Assembly: GCF_014837105.1 (NCBI RefSeq)
Contig: NZ_JACSPO010000001.1
Coordinates: forward strand, 1,059,662 to 1,123,661
Origin: Oceanitalea stevensii
GTDB lineage: Bacteria; Actinomycetota; Actinomycetes; Actinomycetales; Actinomycetaceae
Direction of reading: 5' to 3'
DNA length: 64,000 nt
Shown: one piece after another, positions 1 through 8,252 of the stretch
How positions within the stretch are numbered: position 1 is the first letter of the stretch
Layout: each line of letters starts with the position of its first letter
Program-made: the position numbers and the translations under genes
Notes under the pieces: generated by a model
The model's input: only the letters and a program-made list of their open reading frames with translations
The model's database searches: none
Told to the model about the DNA's origin: nothing

Positions 1-380
1 GAGACGGTGGCCCCGGCGCCCTCGAGGGCCTCCTTGGCCTTGTCCGCGGTGTCCTTGTCGACGCCCTCGAGGACGGCCTTGGGGGCCGAGTCCACGAGGT
101 CCTTGGCCTCCTTGAGGCCGAGGCTCGTGAGCGCGCGGACCTCCTTGATGACCTGGATCTTCTTGTCGCCGATCGCGTCGAGGACGACGTCGAACTCGGT
201 CTTCTCCTCCTCGGCCGCGCCGGCGTCGCCGCCGCCGGCCGGGGAGGCCGCGGCAACCGCGACCGGAGCAGCGGCGGTGACCTCGAAGGTCTCCTCGAAC
301 TGCTTCACGAACTCGGAGAGCTCGATGAGGGTGAGCTCCTTGAAAGCCTCGATGAGCTCGTCGGTGGTGAGCTTCGCCAT
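1..380 (-). CDS. rplL: 50S ribosomal protein L7/L12 (3' end cut by window)
   Basis: Forms the flexible stalk of the large ribosomal subunit that recruits and activates translational GTPases. The ATG at 378-380 opens [19 protein letters not shown], the N-terminal dimerisation domain that binds L10. An Ala/Pro/Gly hinge follows (about residues 35-50), then the globular C-terminal domain with [20 protein letters not shown]. The visible 126 codons end in GATV near the family C-terminus, so only a few residues lie beyond position 1. It follows rplJ by 76 bp and is surely co-transcribed with it. Identification is certain; only the stop codon is missing. Confidence 0.97.
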   Translation of the reverse strand, partial: MAKLTTDELIEAFKELTLIELSEFVKQFEETFEVTAAAPVAVAAASPAGGGDAGAAEEEKTEFDVVLDAIGDKKIQVIKEVRALTSLGLKEAKDLVDSAPKAVLEGVDKDTADKAKEALEGAGATV

Positions 381-456
381 GGGTGGCGTCCTTCCTGGTT
401 GTTCTGCCCTGTGCTGTCTACTGCGTGGAGCAGGGTGGGGTGGGGGTACCGAAGCC

Positions 457-981
457 TCAGGCGGCGTCGGCTGCCTGCTTCTCGCGCAGGGCCTCGATGG
501 TGCGCGCGGCCTGGGTGGCCGGCGCGGTGAACATGTACGCAGCCTGGTAGAGCGCTGCCTTGAACGCGCCAGCCGCCTTGCCCAGCAGCACCTCACGGCT
601 CTCGAGGCTCGCGAGCGTGTCGACATCCTTCGCCGACAGCGCCCGGCCCTCGAGCACGCCGCCCTTGATGACGAGCTGGGGGTTGCTCTTGGCGAAGTCA
701 CGCAGACCCTTGGCAGCCTCGGAGGGCTCCCCGGTCACGAATGCGATCGCCGTCGGGCCGGTGAGCTGGTCCTCGAGTCCCTCGAGCCCAGCCTCCTTCG
801 CCGCGATGGAGGTCAGCGTGTTCTTCACGACGGCGTAGCTGGCATTGGTGCCGAGCGAGCGGCGCAGCTCCTTGAGCTGGCCGACGCTGAGCCCGCGGTA
901 CTCGGTGAGCACGACGGCGTTTGCCTCACGCAGCTGCTGCGTGAGCTCGGTGACTGCCGCCACCTTGTCAGGCCTCGCCAT
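457..981 (-). CDS. rplJ: 50S ribosomal protein L10
   Basis: L10 anchors L7/L12 dimers to the ribosome and in many bacteria represses its own operon by binding the leader mRNA. The 174-residue product starts [20 protein letters not shown] and contains the family signature around [15 protein letters not shown] and the [12 protein letters not shown] segment. Its C-terminal helix, [12 protein letters not shown], is the L7/L12 binding spine. The ATG at 979-981 is preceded by an AAGGAGGG-type ribosome binding site. A reading frame extends further upstream but would run through the attenuator hairpin, so this start is chosen. It lies between the leader attenuator and rplL. Confidence 0.97.
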   Translation of the reverse strand: MARPDKVAAVTELTQQLREANAVVLTEYRGLSVGQLKELRRSLGTNASYAVVKNTLTSIAAKEAGLEGLEDQLTGPTAIAFVTGEPSEAAKGLRDFAKSNPQLVIKGGVLEGRALSAKDVDTLASLESREVLLGKAAGAFKAALYQAAYMFTAPATQAARTIEALREKQAADAA

Positions 982-1026
982 GGCCCTCCTTCTCGGTCGT
1001 GCCGCCGGAGGATGAGGTCGAGCAAC

Positions 1027-1057
1027 AAAAAAGCCCCGCGCAGGGTGTGCACGGGGC
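1027..1057 (-). terminator. rplJ leader attenuator hairpin
   Basis: Read on the minus strand, a 10-bp GC-rich stem (one G-U pair; arms GCCCCGTGCA and TGCGCGGGGC) with loop CACCC is followed at once by six T residues (1032-1027). It sits inside the untranslated leader between the rplJ promoter and the rplJ start, so it would stop transcription before rplJ unless prevented. Known L10-leader RNAs work this way in other bacteria; the regulatory reading here is inference. Confidence 0.8.
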
Positions 1058-1158
1058 GCGTCGCGAGACGGCGTCACATGATCACCTGCGCTGGCTCCGC
1101 TGCTGCGGACTTCGACCCGTCATGGCTGACGGGGGACCGGCGGTCTTGGGCAGAGGCA

Positions 1159-1188
1159 ACAGTACCCCGGCAGCGGCCCCCGGTCCAA
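1159..1188 (-). promoter_or_regulatory. rplJL promoter
   Basis: On the minus strand TTGGAC (1188-1183) and TACTGT (1164-1159) are separated by 18 bp, a good match to a housekeeping sigma-70-type promoter. Transcription would begin near 1152, giving a leader of about 170 nt that contains the attenuator. The spacing and position between rplA and rplJ support a separate rplJL transcription unit. Confidence 0.7.
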
Positions 1189-1221
1189 GTCCGTGGGCCG
1201 AGGTGTGCCCCACCCCACACC

Positions 1222-1259
1222 CAGCAGCGCCCCGGTCCTTGCGGGCCGGGGCGCTGCTG
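1222..1259 (-). terminator. Hairpin after rplA
   Basis: A perfect 14-bp inverted repeat (CAGCAGCGCCCCGG and its complement, loop of 10 nt) begins 14 bp beyond the rplA stop. No T-run follows on the minus strand, so it would be a weak terminator or an mRNA 3'-end stabiliser separating rplKA from rplJL. Confidence 0.6.
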
Positions 1260-1272
1260 ACGTGGTCTCAGG

Positions 1273-1989
1273 TCAGGACGGGGTGTCCGAGGTGAGGTTG
1301 CGCGTGAGGGTGGCGTCGAGCGGGATGCCCGGGCCCATCGTCGTGGCCATGGTGGCCTTGGAGATGTACCGGCCCTTGGAGGACGCCGGCTTGAGCCGCA
1401 GCACCTCGTCCAGGGCGGCGGCGTAGTTCTCCACCAGCTGCTCCTCGGAGAAGGAGACCTTGCCGACGATGAAGTGGAGGTTGGAGTTCTTGTCGACGCG
1501 GAACTCGATCCGCCCGCCCTTGATCTCCGTGACCGCCTTGGCGACGTCCATGGTCACCGTGCCGGTCTTCGGGTTGGGCATGAGGCCACGGGGGCCGAGC
1601 ACGCGGCCGAGGCGGCCGACCTTGCCCATGAGGTCCGGCGTCGCGACGGCGGCGTCGAAGTTCGTGTAGCCCGCGGCGACCTTCTCGATGAGCTCGTCGC
1701 CACCGACCTCATCGGCTCCGGCGGCCTCGGCCTGCGCCGCGCGCTCGCCGACGGCGAAGACGAGGACACGGGCCGACTTGCCGGTGCCGTGGGGCAGGCT
1801 GACGGTGCCGCGCACCATCTGGTCCGCCTTGCGGGGGTCGACGCCGAGACGGAAGACGACCTCGACGGTCTGGTCGAACGTCGTGGTCGCGCTCTCCTTG
1901 GCGAGGCGGACGGCCTCGAGGGGGGCGTAGACCTGGGAGCGGTCGATCTTCTCGGCCGCCTTGCGGTAGTTCTTGCTGCGCGTGGTCAT
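1273..1989 (-). CDS. rplA: 50S ribosomal protein L1
   Basis: L1 binds 23S rRNA at the E-site stalk and usually represses the rplK-rplA mRNA. The product is 238 residues (family about 230), starting [18 protein letters not shown]. It carries the L1 signature region [15 protein letters not shown], then [20 protein letters not shown] and [20 protein letters not shown]. The ATG at 1987-1989 follows an AGGAGAAG ribosome binding site; a longer frame upstream is rejected because it lacks one. It lies 106 bp downstream of rplK. Confidence 0.97.
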   Translation of the reverse strand: MTTRSKNYRKAAEKIDRSQVYAPLEAVRLAKESATTTFDQTVEVVFRLGVDPRKADQMVRGTVSLPHGTGKSARVLVFAVGERAAQAEAAGADEVGGDELIEKVAAGYTNFDAAVATPDLMGKVGRLGRVLGPRGLMPNPKTGTVTMDVAKAVTEIKGGRIEFRVDKNSNLHFIVGKVSFSEEQLVENYAAALDEVLRLKPASSKGRYISKATMATTMGPGIPLDATLTRNLTSDTPS

Positions 1990-2095
1990 GCTGCTTCTCC
2001 TAGTTTGAGCAGTCGTGGTCTGCGGGTCCGCGCCGGACCCTGCCACGGGGCGCCGAGGCGCCTGGAACGACGGACGCGGGAGGCGTCCTGGCGCC

Positions 2096-2527
2096 TCAGT
2101 CCGAGACAGTGATGCCCATGGAACGGGCGGTGCCGGCGATGATCTTCGCGGCGGCGTCGACGTCGTTGGCGTTGAGGTCGACCATCTTGCCCTCGGCGAT
2201 CTCGCGGACCTGCGCCATCGTGAGGCTGCCGACCTTCGCGGTGTGCGGGGTGCCGGAGCCCTTGGCGACGCCGGCGGCCTTCTTGATGAGCTCGGCGGCC
2301 GGCGGGGTCTTGGTGACGAAGGTGAACGAGCGGTCCTCGTACACCGTGATCTCCACGGGGACGACGTTGCCGCGCTGCGACTCGGTCGCCGCGTTGTACG
2401 CCTTGCAGAACTCCATGATGTTCACGCCGTGCTGGCCCAGCGCGGGGCCGATGGGCGGCGCGGGGGTCGCGGCGCCGGCCTGGATCTGGAGCTTGATCAG
2501 GCCTGCAACCTTCTTCTTGGGAGGCAT
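2096..2527 (-). CDS. rplK: 50S ribosomal protein L11
   Basis: L11 forms part of the GTPase-associated centre and is needed for stringent-response sensing of uncharged tRNA. The product is 143 residues, the normal length. The N-terminal domain has the proline-rich [20 protein letters not shown] motif, and the C-terminal rRNA-binding domain ends [15 protein letters not shown]. It is the third gene after tRNA-Trp in the secE-nusG-rplK-rplA order that is nearly universal in bacteria. Confidence 0.98.
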   Translation of the reverse strand: MPPKKKVAGLIKLQIQAGAATPAPPIGPALGQHGVNIMEFCKAYNAATESQRGNVVPVEITVYEDRSFTFVTKTPPAAELIKKAAGVAKGSGTPHTAKVGSLTMAQVREIAEGKMVDLNANDVDAAAKIIAGTARSMGITVSD

Positions 2528-2618
2528 GGTGCGTCCTTATGTTCCTGGGCGTCGGTGACCGCCGACGCCGCCTTGCGGGTCCGGCGCAGCAGGAAGCGTG
2601 CGCCGGGGAGCCGTCCGC

Positions 2619-3416
2619 TCAGATCTTGGCGACCTGCGAGAACGACAGCTCGACCGGGGTCTCCCGGCCGAAGATCGACACGAGCACCTTGAGCTTCTGC
2701 TGCTCCGGGCTGATCTCGGAGATCGTGGCCGGGAGGGTCTCGAAGGGCCCGTCGGTGACGGTGACGGACTCGCCGACGGAGAACTCGACCTCGATCGGGG
2801 TGCTCGGGGCACTCCCGCCGGCCGCGGCCTTGGCCGTCTCCTTGGGGGCGAGGGTCGGGGCGAGCATCGAGAAGACCTCGTCCTCGGTCAGCGGCACCGG
2901 CTGGTGCGTGTGGCCGACGAAGCCGGTGACACCGGGCGTGTGGCGCACCGCGCCCCACGACTCGTCGGTCAGGTCCATGCGCACGAGCACGTAGCCCGGG
3001 ATACGGACCCGGGTGACGAGCTTGCGCTGGGAGTTCTTGATCTCGACGACGTCCTCCATCGGGACCTCGACCTGGAAGATGTAGTCCTCCATGTTGAGGC
3101 TCTGCGTGCGGTTCTCGAGGTTCGCCTTGACGCGCTTCTCGTAGCCCGCGTAGGAGTGCACGACGTACCAGTGGCCCGGCTGCAGCCGCAGCTCGCGGCG
3201 GAACTCCTCCTCGGGGGAGACGTCCTCGGCGTCCTCGGCGTCGTCCTCGGGGGAGTCCTCGACGACGGCCGACTGCTCGCCAGGGGTCGAGTCCTCGCCT
3301 GCGGCCTCGCTCTCCTCGACGGCTGCGGCGCTCTCGGCCTCCGCACCCGGCAGGTCGCTCGGGGTGTCGTCAGGAGCCTCGTCCGGGGCCGTGTGCTCCA
3401 CGGTCTCCTCAGTCAC
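2619..3416 (-). CDS. nusG: Transcription elongation/antitermination factor NusG
   Basis: NusG binds RNA polymerase to stabilise elongation and links it to Rho and the ribosome. The 265-residue product has a highly acidic, probably disordered N-terminal tail (about residues 1-80, rich in Glu, Asp and Ala). The NGN domain begins near [19 protein letters not shown] with [17 protein letters not shown], and the C-terminal KOW domain contains [17 protein letters not shown]. The start is set at the GTG at 3414-3416; upstream codons run back toward secE without a credible start, and the ribosome binding site (AAGAAAG) is only moderate. A long acidic N-terminal extension is common in actinobacterial NusG. 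Confidence 0.95.
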   Translation of the reverse strand: MTEETVEHTAPDEAPDDTPSDLPGAEAESAAAVEESEAAGEDSTPGEQSAVVEDSPEDDAEDAEDVSPEEEFRRELRLQPGHWYVVHSYAGYEKRVKANLENRTQSLNMEDYIFQVEVPMEDVVEIKNSQRKLVTRVRIPGYVLVRMDLTDESWGAVRHTPGVTGFVGHTHQPVPLTEDEVFSMLAPTLAPKETAKAAAGGSAPSTPIEVEFSVGESVTVTDGPFETLPATISEISPEQQKLKVLVSIFGRETPVELSFSQVAKI

Positions 3417-3465
3417 GGGGTCACCAACTTTCTTGCGTCGTAGTTCGATGCTGCGGGGGGCGGGA

Positions 3466-3735
3466 TCAGCCGCCGAACACCCACAGCGCCAGCCGCCCGA
3501 AGCCCAGGTCGACAAGGCCCACGTAGGCCATGATCGCCAGCACGAAGACGATGACGACGACGAAGAACGTGAACAGCTCGTTGCGGGTCGGCTTGACGAC
3601 CTTCTTCAGCTCGGCGATCACCTGGCGGACGAACAGCGCGATCCGGGCGAAGAGACCACGCTTCTTGGTCGTCCCGTCCCCGGCGCGGCCGGCACGCTCG
3701 GGCTTGCCCGAGGTCGTGCTCGCGGACTCACTCAC
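3466..3735 (-). CDS. secE: Preprotein translocase subunit SecE
   Basis: SecE clamps the SecY channel in the cytoplasmic membrane. The 89-residue product has a charged cytoplasmic N-terminus, the conserved amphipathic segment [20 protein letters not shown], and one transmembrane helix (about residues 56-78). This is the short one-helix form typical of Gram-positive bacteria. It lies 49 bp before nusG and follows tRNA-Trp, with which it probably shares a transcript. Confidence 0.96.
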   Translation of the reverse strand: MSESASTTSGKPERAGRAGDGTTKKRGLFARIALFVRQVIAELKKVVKPTRNELFTFFVVVIVFVLAIMAYVGLVDLGFGRLALWVFGG

Positions 3736-3797
3736 AGGCGGTCTTCCTCACTGGTCAGGGTGTCGTGGCCGAGGGCGCCGTGTCGACGCCGCTGCTG

Positions 3798-3870
3798 CAG
3801 GGCAGGAGGGACTCGAACCCACAACCGCCGGTTTTGGAGACCGGTGCGCTACCAATTGCGCCACTGCCCT
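3798..3870 (-). tRNA. tRNA-Trp (CCA)
   Basis: A 73-nt cloverleaf on the minus strand: the acceptor arm AGGGCAG pairs with CTGCCCT, discriminator G, anticodon loop CTCCAAA giving anticodon CCA, and a T loop with GTTCGAGTC. The 3' CCA is not encoded. Its place directly before secE is typical of actinobacteria. Confidence 0.97.
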
Positions 3871-3941
3871 TCGCGACTTCCTCCCCCGACCGACCGTCGC
3901 AGCGCGCGGTCGAGCCGGTGGGCGAGAGCCACCAGGGATCG

Positions 3942-3971
3942 AGTGTACGCGTCCGGGGCCGCTTGGTCGAA
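3942..3971 (-). promoter_or_regulatory. tRNA-Trp/secE promoter
   Basis: On the minus strand TTCGAC (3971-3966) and TACACT (3947-3942) are 18 bp apart. The predicted start lies about 65 nt before the tRNA. It probably drives tRNA-Trp, secE, nusG, rplK and rplA. Confidence 0.65.
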
Positions 3972-4060
3972 TACGGCTCCCCGTGACGCTCGTCGCCGCC
4001 CCTCCGTCCGCGGGACGGGCGGGCCGGGACTGCGCGCGCGGGCCGTGCCACCATAGCCGG

Positions 4061-5287
4061 GTGAGCGAGCACACGAGCACCCCGAGCACCCCGTCCCCCA
4101 CGCGCGTCTCCGCCCGGCTGGCGGCGATCGCCGAGAGCGCCACGCTGGCGGTCGACGCGAAGGCGAAGGCGCTCAAGGCCGCCGGCCGGCCGGTCATCGG
4201 CTTCGGCGCCGGCGAGCCGGACTTCCCCACCCCCCAGTACATCGTCGACGCGGCCGTCGCCGCGGCGCAGGACCCGGTCAACCACCGCTACTCCCCCGCC
4301 AAGGGCCTGCCCGTCCTGCGCGAGGCGATCGCGGCCAAGACGCTGCGCGACTCCGGCTACGAGATCTCCCCGGACCAGGTCCTCGTGACCAACGGGGGCA
4401 AGCAGGCGGTCTACCAGGCCTTCGCCGCGATCATCGACCCGGGCGACGAGGTCCTCCTGCCCGCCCCGTACTGGACCACCTACCCCGAGGCCATCGCGCT
4501 GGCCGGCGGGCGCACCGTCGAGGTCGTCGCCGGCTCCGACCAGGACTACCTCGTCACGGTCGAGCAGCTCGAGGCGGCCCGCACGCCCCGGACCAAGGCG
4601 CTGCTCTTCTGCTCGCCGTCCAACCCCACCGGCGCCGTCTACTCCCCCGAGCAGACCGCCGCGATCGGCCGCTGGGCCCACGAGCACGGCGTGTGGGTCA
4701 TCACCGACGAGATCTACGAGCACCTCGTCTACGACGACGCCGTGTTCACCCCGGTCCTGCGCGCCGTCCCCGAGCTCGCCGACACGACGATCGTCCTCAA
4801 CGGCGTCGCCAAGACCTACGCGATGACCGGCTGGCGCGTGGGCTGGATGGTCGGCCCGAACGACGTCATCAAGGCGGCGACGAACCTCCAGTCGCACCTC
4901 ACCTCGAACGTCGCCAACGTCTCCCAGCGCGCCGCCCTCGCCGCGGTGTCCGGCGACCTCAGCGCCGTCGCGACGATGCGCGAGGCCTTCGACGAGCGCC
5001 GCCGGACGATGGTGAGCATGCTCCGGGAGATCGACGGCGTCGAGGTCCCCACCCCGCGGGGCGCGTTCTACGCCTACCCGAACGTCGAGGGCGTCCTCGG
5101 GCGCACCATCCGTGGCCGCACGCCGCAGACCTCCGCGGAGCTGGCCGCGCTCATCCTCGAGGAGGCCGAGGTGGCCGTCGTGCCCGGTGAGGCCTTCGGC
5201 CCCAGCGGCTACCTGCGCCTGAGCTACGCGCTGGGCACCGAGGACATGGTCGAGGGCATCCGGCGCATCCAGGAGCTCCTCGCCTGA
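4061..5287 (+). CDS. aspC: Aspartate aminotransferase (class I/II PLP enzyme)
   Basis: Transfers the amino group of aspartate to 2-oxoglutarate in the cytoplasm. The 408-residue protein has the fold-type I hallmarks [47 protein letters not shown] and [11 protein letters not shown]. The PLP lysine is in [10 protein letters not shown] (about K251), and a late arginine lies in [10 protein letters not shown]. The GTG at 4061 starts VSEHTST; a longer open frame reaches back through tRNA-Trp and is rejected. There is no ribosome binding site but a weak -10-like CACCAT six bases upstream, so the mRNA may be leaderless. Substrate is inferred from subfamily resemblance. It stands alone, with a strong terminator after it. 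Confidence 0.88.
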   Translation: MSEHTSTPSTPSPTRVSARLAAIAESATLAVDAKAKALKAAGRPVIGFGAGEPDFPTPQYIVDAAVAAAQDPVNHRYSPAKGLPVLREAIAAKTLRDSGYEISPDQVLVTNGGKQAVYQAFAAIIDPGDEVLLPAPYWTTYPEAIALAGGRTVEVVAGSDQDYLVTVEQLEAARTPRTKALLFCSPSNPTGAVYSPEQTAAIGRWAHEHGVWVITDEIYEHLVYDDAVFTPVLRAVPELADTTIVLNGVAKTYAMTGWRVGWMVGPNDVIKAATNLQSHLTSNVANVSQRAALAAVSGDLSAVATMREAFDERRRTMVSMLREIDGVEVPTPRGAFYAYPNVEGVLGRTIRGRTPQTSAELAALILEEAEVAVVPGEAFGPSGYLRLSYALGTEDMVEGIRRIQELLA

Positions 5288-5307
5288 CGCGAGCACGCGA
5301 CGAGAGA

Positions 5308-5334
5308 GGCCCGGGCGCAGCGCCCGGGCCTTTT
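5308..5334 (+). terminator. Terminator of the aminotransferase gene
   Basis: A perfect 10-bp stem (GGCCCGGGCG, loop CAG) is followed directly by TTTT. It begins 20 bp after the stop codon. Its last T is also the first base of the direct repeat preceding the kinase gene. Confidence 0.9.
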
Positions 5335-5355
5335 CTCATCCCTGTCTCATGCCCG
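5334..5355 (+). promoter_or_regulatory. Two-unit 11-bp direct repeat, likely response-regulator site
   Basis: Two adjacent 11-mers, TCTCATCCCTG (5334-5344) and TCTCATGCCCG (5345-5355), match at 9 of 11 positions. The 7-bp core plus 4-bp spacer has the layout of OmpR/PhoP-family operators. The array covers the expected -35 region of the kinase promoter. Related arrays lie at 8211-8243 and 8770-8802 before the two exported-protein genes. Confidence 0.6.
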
Positions 5356-5360
5356 GCCCC

Positions 5361-5372
5361 GATACTGACCGG
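5361..5372 (+). promoter_or_regulatory. -10 element of the kinase operon (leaderless)
   Basis: GATACT at 5361-5366 lies six bases before the GTG at 5373, which places the expected transcription start on or next to the start codon. There is no ribosome binding site. The -35 zone is occupied by the direct repeats, as expected for an activated promoter. Confidence 0.6.
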
Positions 5373-6878
5373 GTGAGCACCCGCCGTCGTCGTCCCCTCA
5401 CGGTCCGCACCCGCATCCTCGCGACCGTGCTGGTGCTGAGCGCGCTCGCCCTCGTCGCGGCCGGCGGGACGGCGTGGGGGCTGCAGCGCATCCGCGTGGA
5501 CCGGGACATCGACGAGGCCCTGGACCGGACGATCACCGAGCTGCGCACCCTCGCGGCGACGGGCGTCGACCCGGACACCGGCAGGGCCTTCCAGGACTCC
5601 GACCGTCTGCTCTACACGATGATGAGCCGCGAGGTGCCGGCGACCAACGAGGGCATGATCGCCTTCATCCGCGACAACGTCCGCTACCAGACGCAGGACA
5701 TCGGTGTCCCCCTCGCCCTGGACCCCGAGCTCGTCCACGCCGTCTCCGACGCGTGGGAGTCGGAGGGGACCGTCATCGCGACGCTGCGGACCTCCCAGCG
5801 GCAGTACCGCTACGCCGCCGTCCCGGTCCGGGTCGGCGACTCGACCCCCGGGGCGATCATCCTCGCCTTCGACCGGGACGCGGAGCAGGCGGAGGTCGGC
5901 GCGACCTTCCGCACCTACGGGATCGTCGCGGCCGTCTCGCTCCTCGTCCTCGCCGTCGTCGCCTGGGTCCTCTCCGGTCGTCTCCTGCGGCCGCTGCGGA
6001 CGCTGCGGGAGACGGCCGAGCAGATCAGCGACACCGACCTGTCCCGCCGTATCCCGGTGGACGGCGACGACGACCTCTCCGACCTCGCCCGCACCTTCAA
6101 CGACATGCTCGGGCGCCTGGAGACGGCCTTCGCCTCCCAGCGCCAGCTCCTCGACGACGCCGGGCACGAGCTGCGCACGCCGATCACCATCGTGCGGGGC
6201 CACCTCGAGCTCATGGACCCGACCGACGAGCAGGACGCGACCGAGACGCGCGCGCTCGCGCTGCGCGAGCTCGACCGGATGCACCGGCTCGCCGACGACC
6301 TCGTCCTCCTCGCCCGGTCCGAGGCGCCGGACTTCGTGCGGACCGAGGCGACGGACGTCGGCACGCTCCTCGACAACGTCCTCGACCAGGCCCGGCAGCT
6401 GGGCAACCGGCGCTGGCGGGTGACCACCCGCGCCGAGGCCGTCGTCGACGTCGATCCCGAGCGCGTGACGCAGGCACTCCTCCAGCTCGCGGCCAACGCG
6501 GTGAAGTTCTCCGACGACGGCAGCACCGTCCGCCTCGGCTCCAGCCTCGAGGACGACCGCCTGGCCCTGTGGGTGGAGGACGAGGGCATCGGTATCCCGC
6601 CCGAGCAGCAGGGCCGGATCTTCGAGCGCTTCGCCCAGGTGACCGGGCCGCAGCGACGCTCGGCCGGCGGCTCCGGCCTCGGCCTGTCGATCGTCGCGGC
6701 GATCGCGGCGGGCCACGAGGGGCGCGTCGACGTCACCTCCACCCCGGGCAGGGGCTCGCGCTTCACGCTGCTCCTGCCGGCACCAGGCGTCCAGCCCGCC
6801 CCCATCCCCGACGACGAGATCGTCGTCGACCCCGACGAGCTCGGCGCAGAGGGCGCCGACCAGGACGGAGCCCGCTAG
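5373..6878 (+). CDS. Two-component sensor histidine kinase
   Basis: A 501-residue membrane sensor kinase. A basic N-terminus (STRRRRPLTVRTR) leads to a transmembrane helix (about 15-38), then an extracytoplasmic sensor domain of about 150 residues with no family I recognise. A second helix (about 188-210) and a HAMP linker follow. The HisKA box DDAGHELRTPI has phospho-acceptor H265. The HATPase domain has an N box near QLAANAVKF, G1 EDEGIGIPP, an F box and G2 GSGLGLSIV. Start GTG 5373 is preferred over ATG 5349 because of the -10 six bases upstream. It is followed directly by its response regulator (TAGATG junction). The ligand is unknown; the nearby exported-protein genes are likely targets. 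Confidence 0.9.
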   Translation: MSTRRRRPLTVRTRILATVLVLSALALVAAGGTAWGLQRIRVDRDIDEALDRTITELRTLAATGVDPDTGRAFQDSDRLLYTMMSREVPATNEGMIAFIRDNVRYQTQDIGVPLALDPELVHAVSDAWESEGTVIATLRTSQRQYRYAAVPVRVGDSTPGAIILAFDRDAEQAEVGATFRTYGIVAAVSLLVLAVVAWVLSGRLLRPLRTLRETAEQISDTDLSRRIPVDGDDDLSDLARTFNDMLGRLETAFASQRQLLDDAGHELRTPITIVRGHLELMDPTDEQDATETRALALRELDRMHRLADDLVLLARSEAPDFVRTEATDVGTLLDNVLDQARQLGNRRWRVTTRAEAVVDVDPERVTQALLQLAANAVKFSDDGSTVRLGSSLEDDRLALWVEDEGIGIPPEQQGRIFERFAQVTGPQRRSAGGSGLGLSIVAAIAAGHEGRVDVTSTPGRGSRFTLLLPAPGVQPAPIPDDEIVVDPDELGAEGADQDGAR

Positions 6879-7553
6879 ATGTCCCAGATCCTGATCGCCG
6901 AGGACGAGCCCGGCATCTCCTCCTTCATCACCAAGGGCCTGCGCGCCGCGGGCTACGCCTCGACGGCGGTGACCACCGGCCAGGAGGCGCTCGTCCTCGC
7001 GCTGGCCGGGGACGTCCAGCTCCTCGTCCTCGACATCGGCCTGCCGGACATGGACGGGTTCACCGTCCTGCGCCGGCTGCGGGAGGCCGGCTCGGCCCTG
7101 CCGGTCATCATCCTCACCGCCCGGACCTCCGTGGACGACACCGTCGCGGGCCTCGAGGGCGGGGCCGACGACTACATGCCCAAGCCCTTCCGCTTCGAGG
7201 AGCTCCTCGCGCGGATCCGGCTGCGCCTGCGCGCGCCCGAGCAGGGCGGCCAGACGACGAACGTCCGCTCCTTCGGTGACCTGTCCCTCGACCTGCGTAC
7301 CCGGCACGCGACGGTCGCCGGCCGGGAGGTGGAGCTGTCCGCCCGCGAGTTCTCCCTCGCCGAGACCTTCCTGTCCCACCCGGGCCAGGTCCTCAGCCGC
7401 GAGCAGCTGCTCGACCGGGTGTGGGGCTACGACTTCGACCCCGGCTCCAACGTCGTGGACGTCTACGTCCGCTACCTGCGCAAGAAGCTCGGCGCCGAGC
7501 GGATCGTCACCGTGCGCGGCATGGGCTACCGCCTCGTCGACACCACCCGCTGA
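6879..7553 (+). CDS. OmpR-family response regulator
   Basis: A 224-residue DNA-binding response regulator. The receiver domain (1-118) has acidic residues EDE at its start, phospho-acceptor D52 in LLVLDIGLPDMDG, a Thr/Ser switch in ILTAR, and the conserved lysine in PKPF. The winged-helix domain (about 125-222) contains LSAREFSLAETFLSHPGQVL, the recognition-helix region NVVDVYVRYLRKKL, and VRGMGYRL. Its ATG abuts the kinase stop codon, so translation is coupled. OmpR-family regulators bind head-to-tail dimers on 11-bp-period repeats, as found at 5334-5355, 8211-8243 and 8770-8802. The link to those sites is inference. Confidence 0.92.
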   Translation: MSQILIAEDEPGISSFITKGLRAAGYASTAVTTGQEALVLALAGDVQLLVLDIGLPDMDGFTVLRRLREAGSALPVIILTARTSVDDTVAGLEGGADDYMPKPFRFEELLARIRLRLRAPEQGGQTTNVRSFGDLSLDLRTRHATVAGREVELSAREFSLAETFLSHPGQVLSREQLLDRVWGYDFDPGSNVVDVYVRYLRKKLGAERIVTVRGMGYRLVDTTR

Positions 7554-7571
7554 CACGCCACCGCCCACTTC

Positions 7572-7632
7572 CGCATATGCGGAAGAACCACGGCTCCGCC
7601 ACGCCTTGCGCCGCAGCTTTCGCGCATATGCG
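7572..7632. repeat. 61-bp palindromic element, copy 1
   Basis: Both ends are CGCATATGCG (7572-7581 and 7623-7632). The inner sequence is imperfectly complementary (GGAAGA... on one arm, ...CTTTCGCG on the other). It lies in the gap between the convergent response regulator and exported-protein genes. Two more copies of exactly the same length are at 18094 and 39018. Confidence 0.7.
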
Positions 7633-7644
7633 TGTCGAGATGGG

Positions 7645-7674
7645 GAGAGGCGGCCCTGACCAGGGCCGCCTCTC
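7645..7674. terminator. Bidirectional terminator hairpin
   Basis: A perfect 13-bp stem (GAGAGGCGGCCCT, loop GACC) lies between the convergent stops at 7553 and 7685. It ends 10 bp from the minus-strand stop. There is no T-run; it may serve both genes. Confidence 0.7.
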
Positions 7675-7684
7675 GCGCGGTGGG

Positions 7685-8155
7685 TCAGTCGGCGGAGTCG
7701 GCCGACCTCGGGCTGGGCGCACTGGCCGGGCTCGGCGGGGTGGCCGGGCTCTGGGCGCTCGCCGGGCTCGGCGGGGTGGCCGGGCTCTGCGCGCTCGCCG
7801 GGCTCGGCGGGGTGACCGGGCTCTGCGCACTCGCGGGGCTGGGCGGGGTGGCCGGGCTCTGGGCGCTGGCCGGGGTCGGCGGGGTGGGCGGCGTCTGGGC
7901 GGTCTGCGCGCTGACGGCGGTCTGGGCCGTGACGGCCGAGCCGGCGGTCGGTGAGGCCGGGTCCGTCGCGCGGGTGTCGGCCTTCGGGCTGGCCGTCTCC
8001 TGCGCCGTCGGCGCGTCCGTCGCGGCGGCGGCGACGTCGATGCTCGCGCCGGCGGTCGTCGGGGCCTCGTCCGCGGTGGCGCTGACGACGCTGCCGCCGA
8101 TGACGGCGACGGCGCCGAGGGCTCCGGTGACGATCCAGCTCTTGCGTGCGCTCAT
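7685..8155 (-). CDS. Exported Ala/Pro/Ser/Thr-rich repeat protein 1
   Basis: No known family recognised. The 156-residue product starts MSARKSWIVTGALGAVAVIG, a signal peptide or membrane anchor with a possible cleavage site after VVSATA. The rest is low complexity and poor in aromatic residues. Residues 95-142 are four 12-residue repeats PASAQSPATPPS, and the protein ends SADSAD. A good AGGAGA ribosome binding site precedes the ATG at 8153-8155. Gene 8253-8714 upstream is a paralogue: same MSAR(K/R)xWxxTGxLGA start, a shared D(T/A)RATDP(A/S)SP(T/A)AG segment, and the same SADSAD end. The promoter array at 8211-8243 lies exactly 55 nt before the start. Likely a secreted or wall-spanning product of the adjacent two-component system. 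Confidence 0.75.
   Translation of the reverse strand: MSARKSWIVTGALGAVAVIGGSVVSATADEAPTTAGASIDVAAAATDAPTAQETASPKADTRATDPASPTAGSAVTAQTAVSAQTAQTPPTPPTPASAQSPATPPSPASAQSPVTPPSPASAQSPATPPSPASAQSPATPPSPASAPSPRSADSAD
7730..7873 (-). repeat. Four 36-bp in-frame tandem repeats
   Basis: Four consecutive 36-bp units encode PASAQSPATPPS (the second has PVT for PAT). A fifth, partial unit follows (PASAPS). Units differ by only a few bases, so copy number is likely to vary by slippage. Confidence 0.85.
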
Positions 8156-8210
8156 CTTCTTCTCCTGTCGTCGGCCGCGGTGGCGGGCTGATGTCCCCTA
8201 CTCAACCCGC

Positions 8211-8243
8211 CGTCCGTGAGACCTCGAGGAGGCGGGGATGAGG
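8211..8243 (-). promoter_or_regulatory. Three-unit 11-bp operator array of exported protein 1
   Basis: On the minus strand three consecutive 11-mers read CCTCATCCCCG, CCTCCTCGAGG and TCTCACGGACG. The order and spacing match the array before the paralogue (8770-8802), and the core resembles TCTCAT before the kinase gene. The array ends 55 nt before the start codon, exactly as in the paralogue. Confidence 0.55.
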
Positions 8244-8252
8244 GGACTCTCA

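Noticed and set aside
3755..5296. A 513-codon open frame antisense to the aminotransferase gene
   Set aside because: It is the complement of a certain gene, crosses tRNA-Trp, has a biased Arg/Gly/Asp/Ala composition typical of high-GC shadow frames, and no start signal.
5151..7568. An 805-codon frame opposite the kinase and regulator genes
   Set aside because: Same shadow effect; the plus-strand proteins have complete catalytic motifs, and the antisense product is low complexity.
7730..7873. Regular 36-bp repeats as a CRISPR array
   Set aside because: Units are directly adjacent with no spacers and encode an in-frame 12-residue protein repeat.
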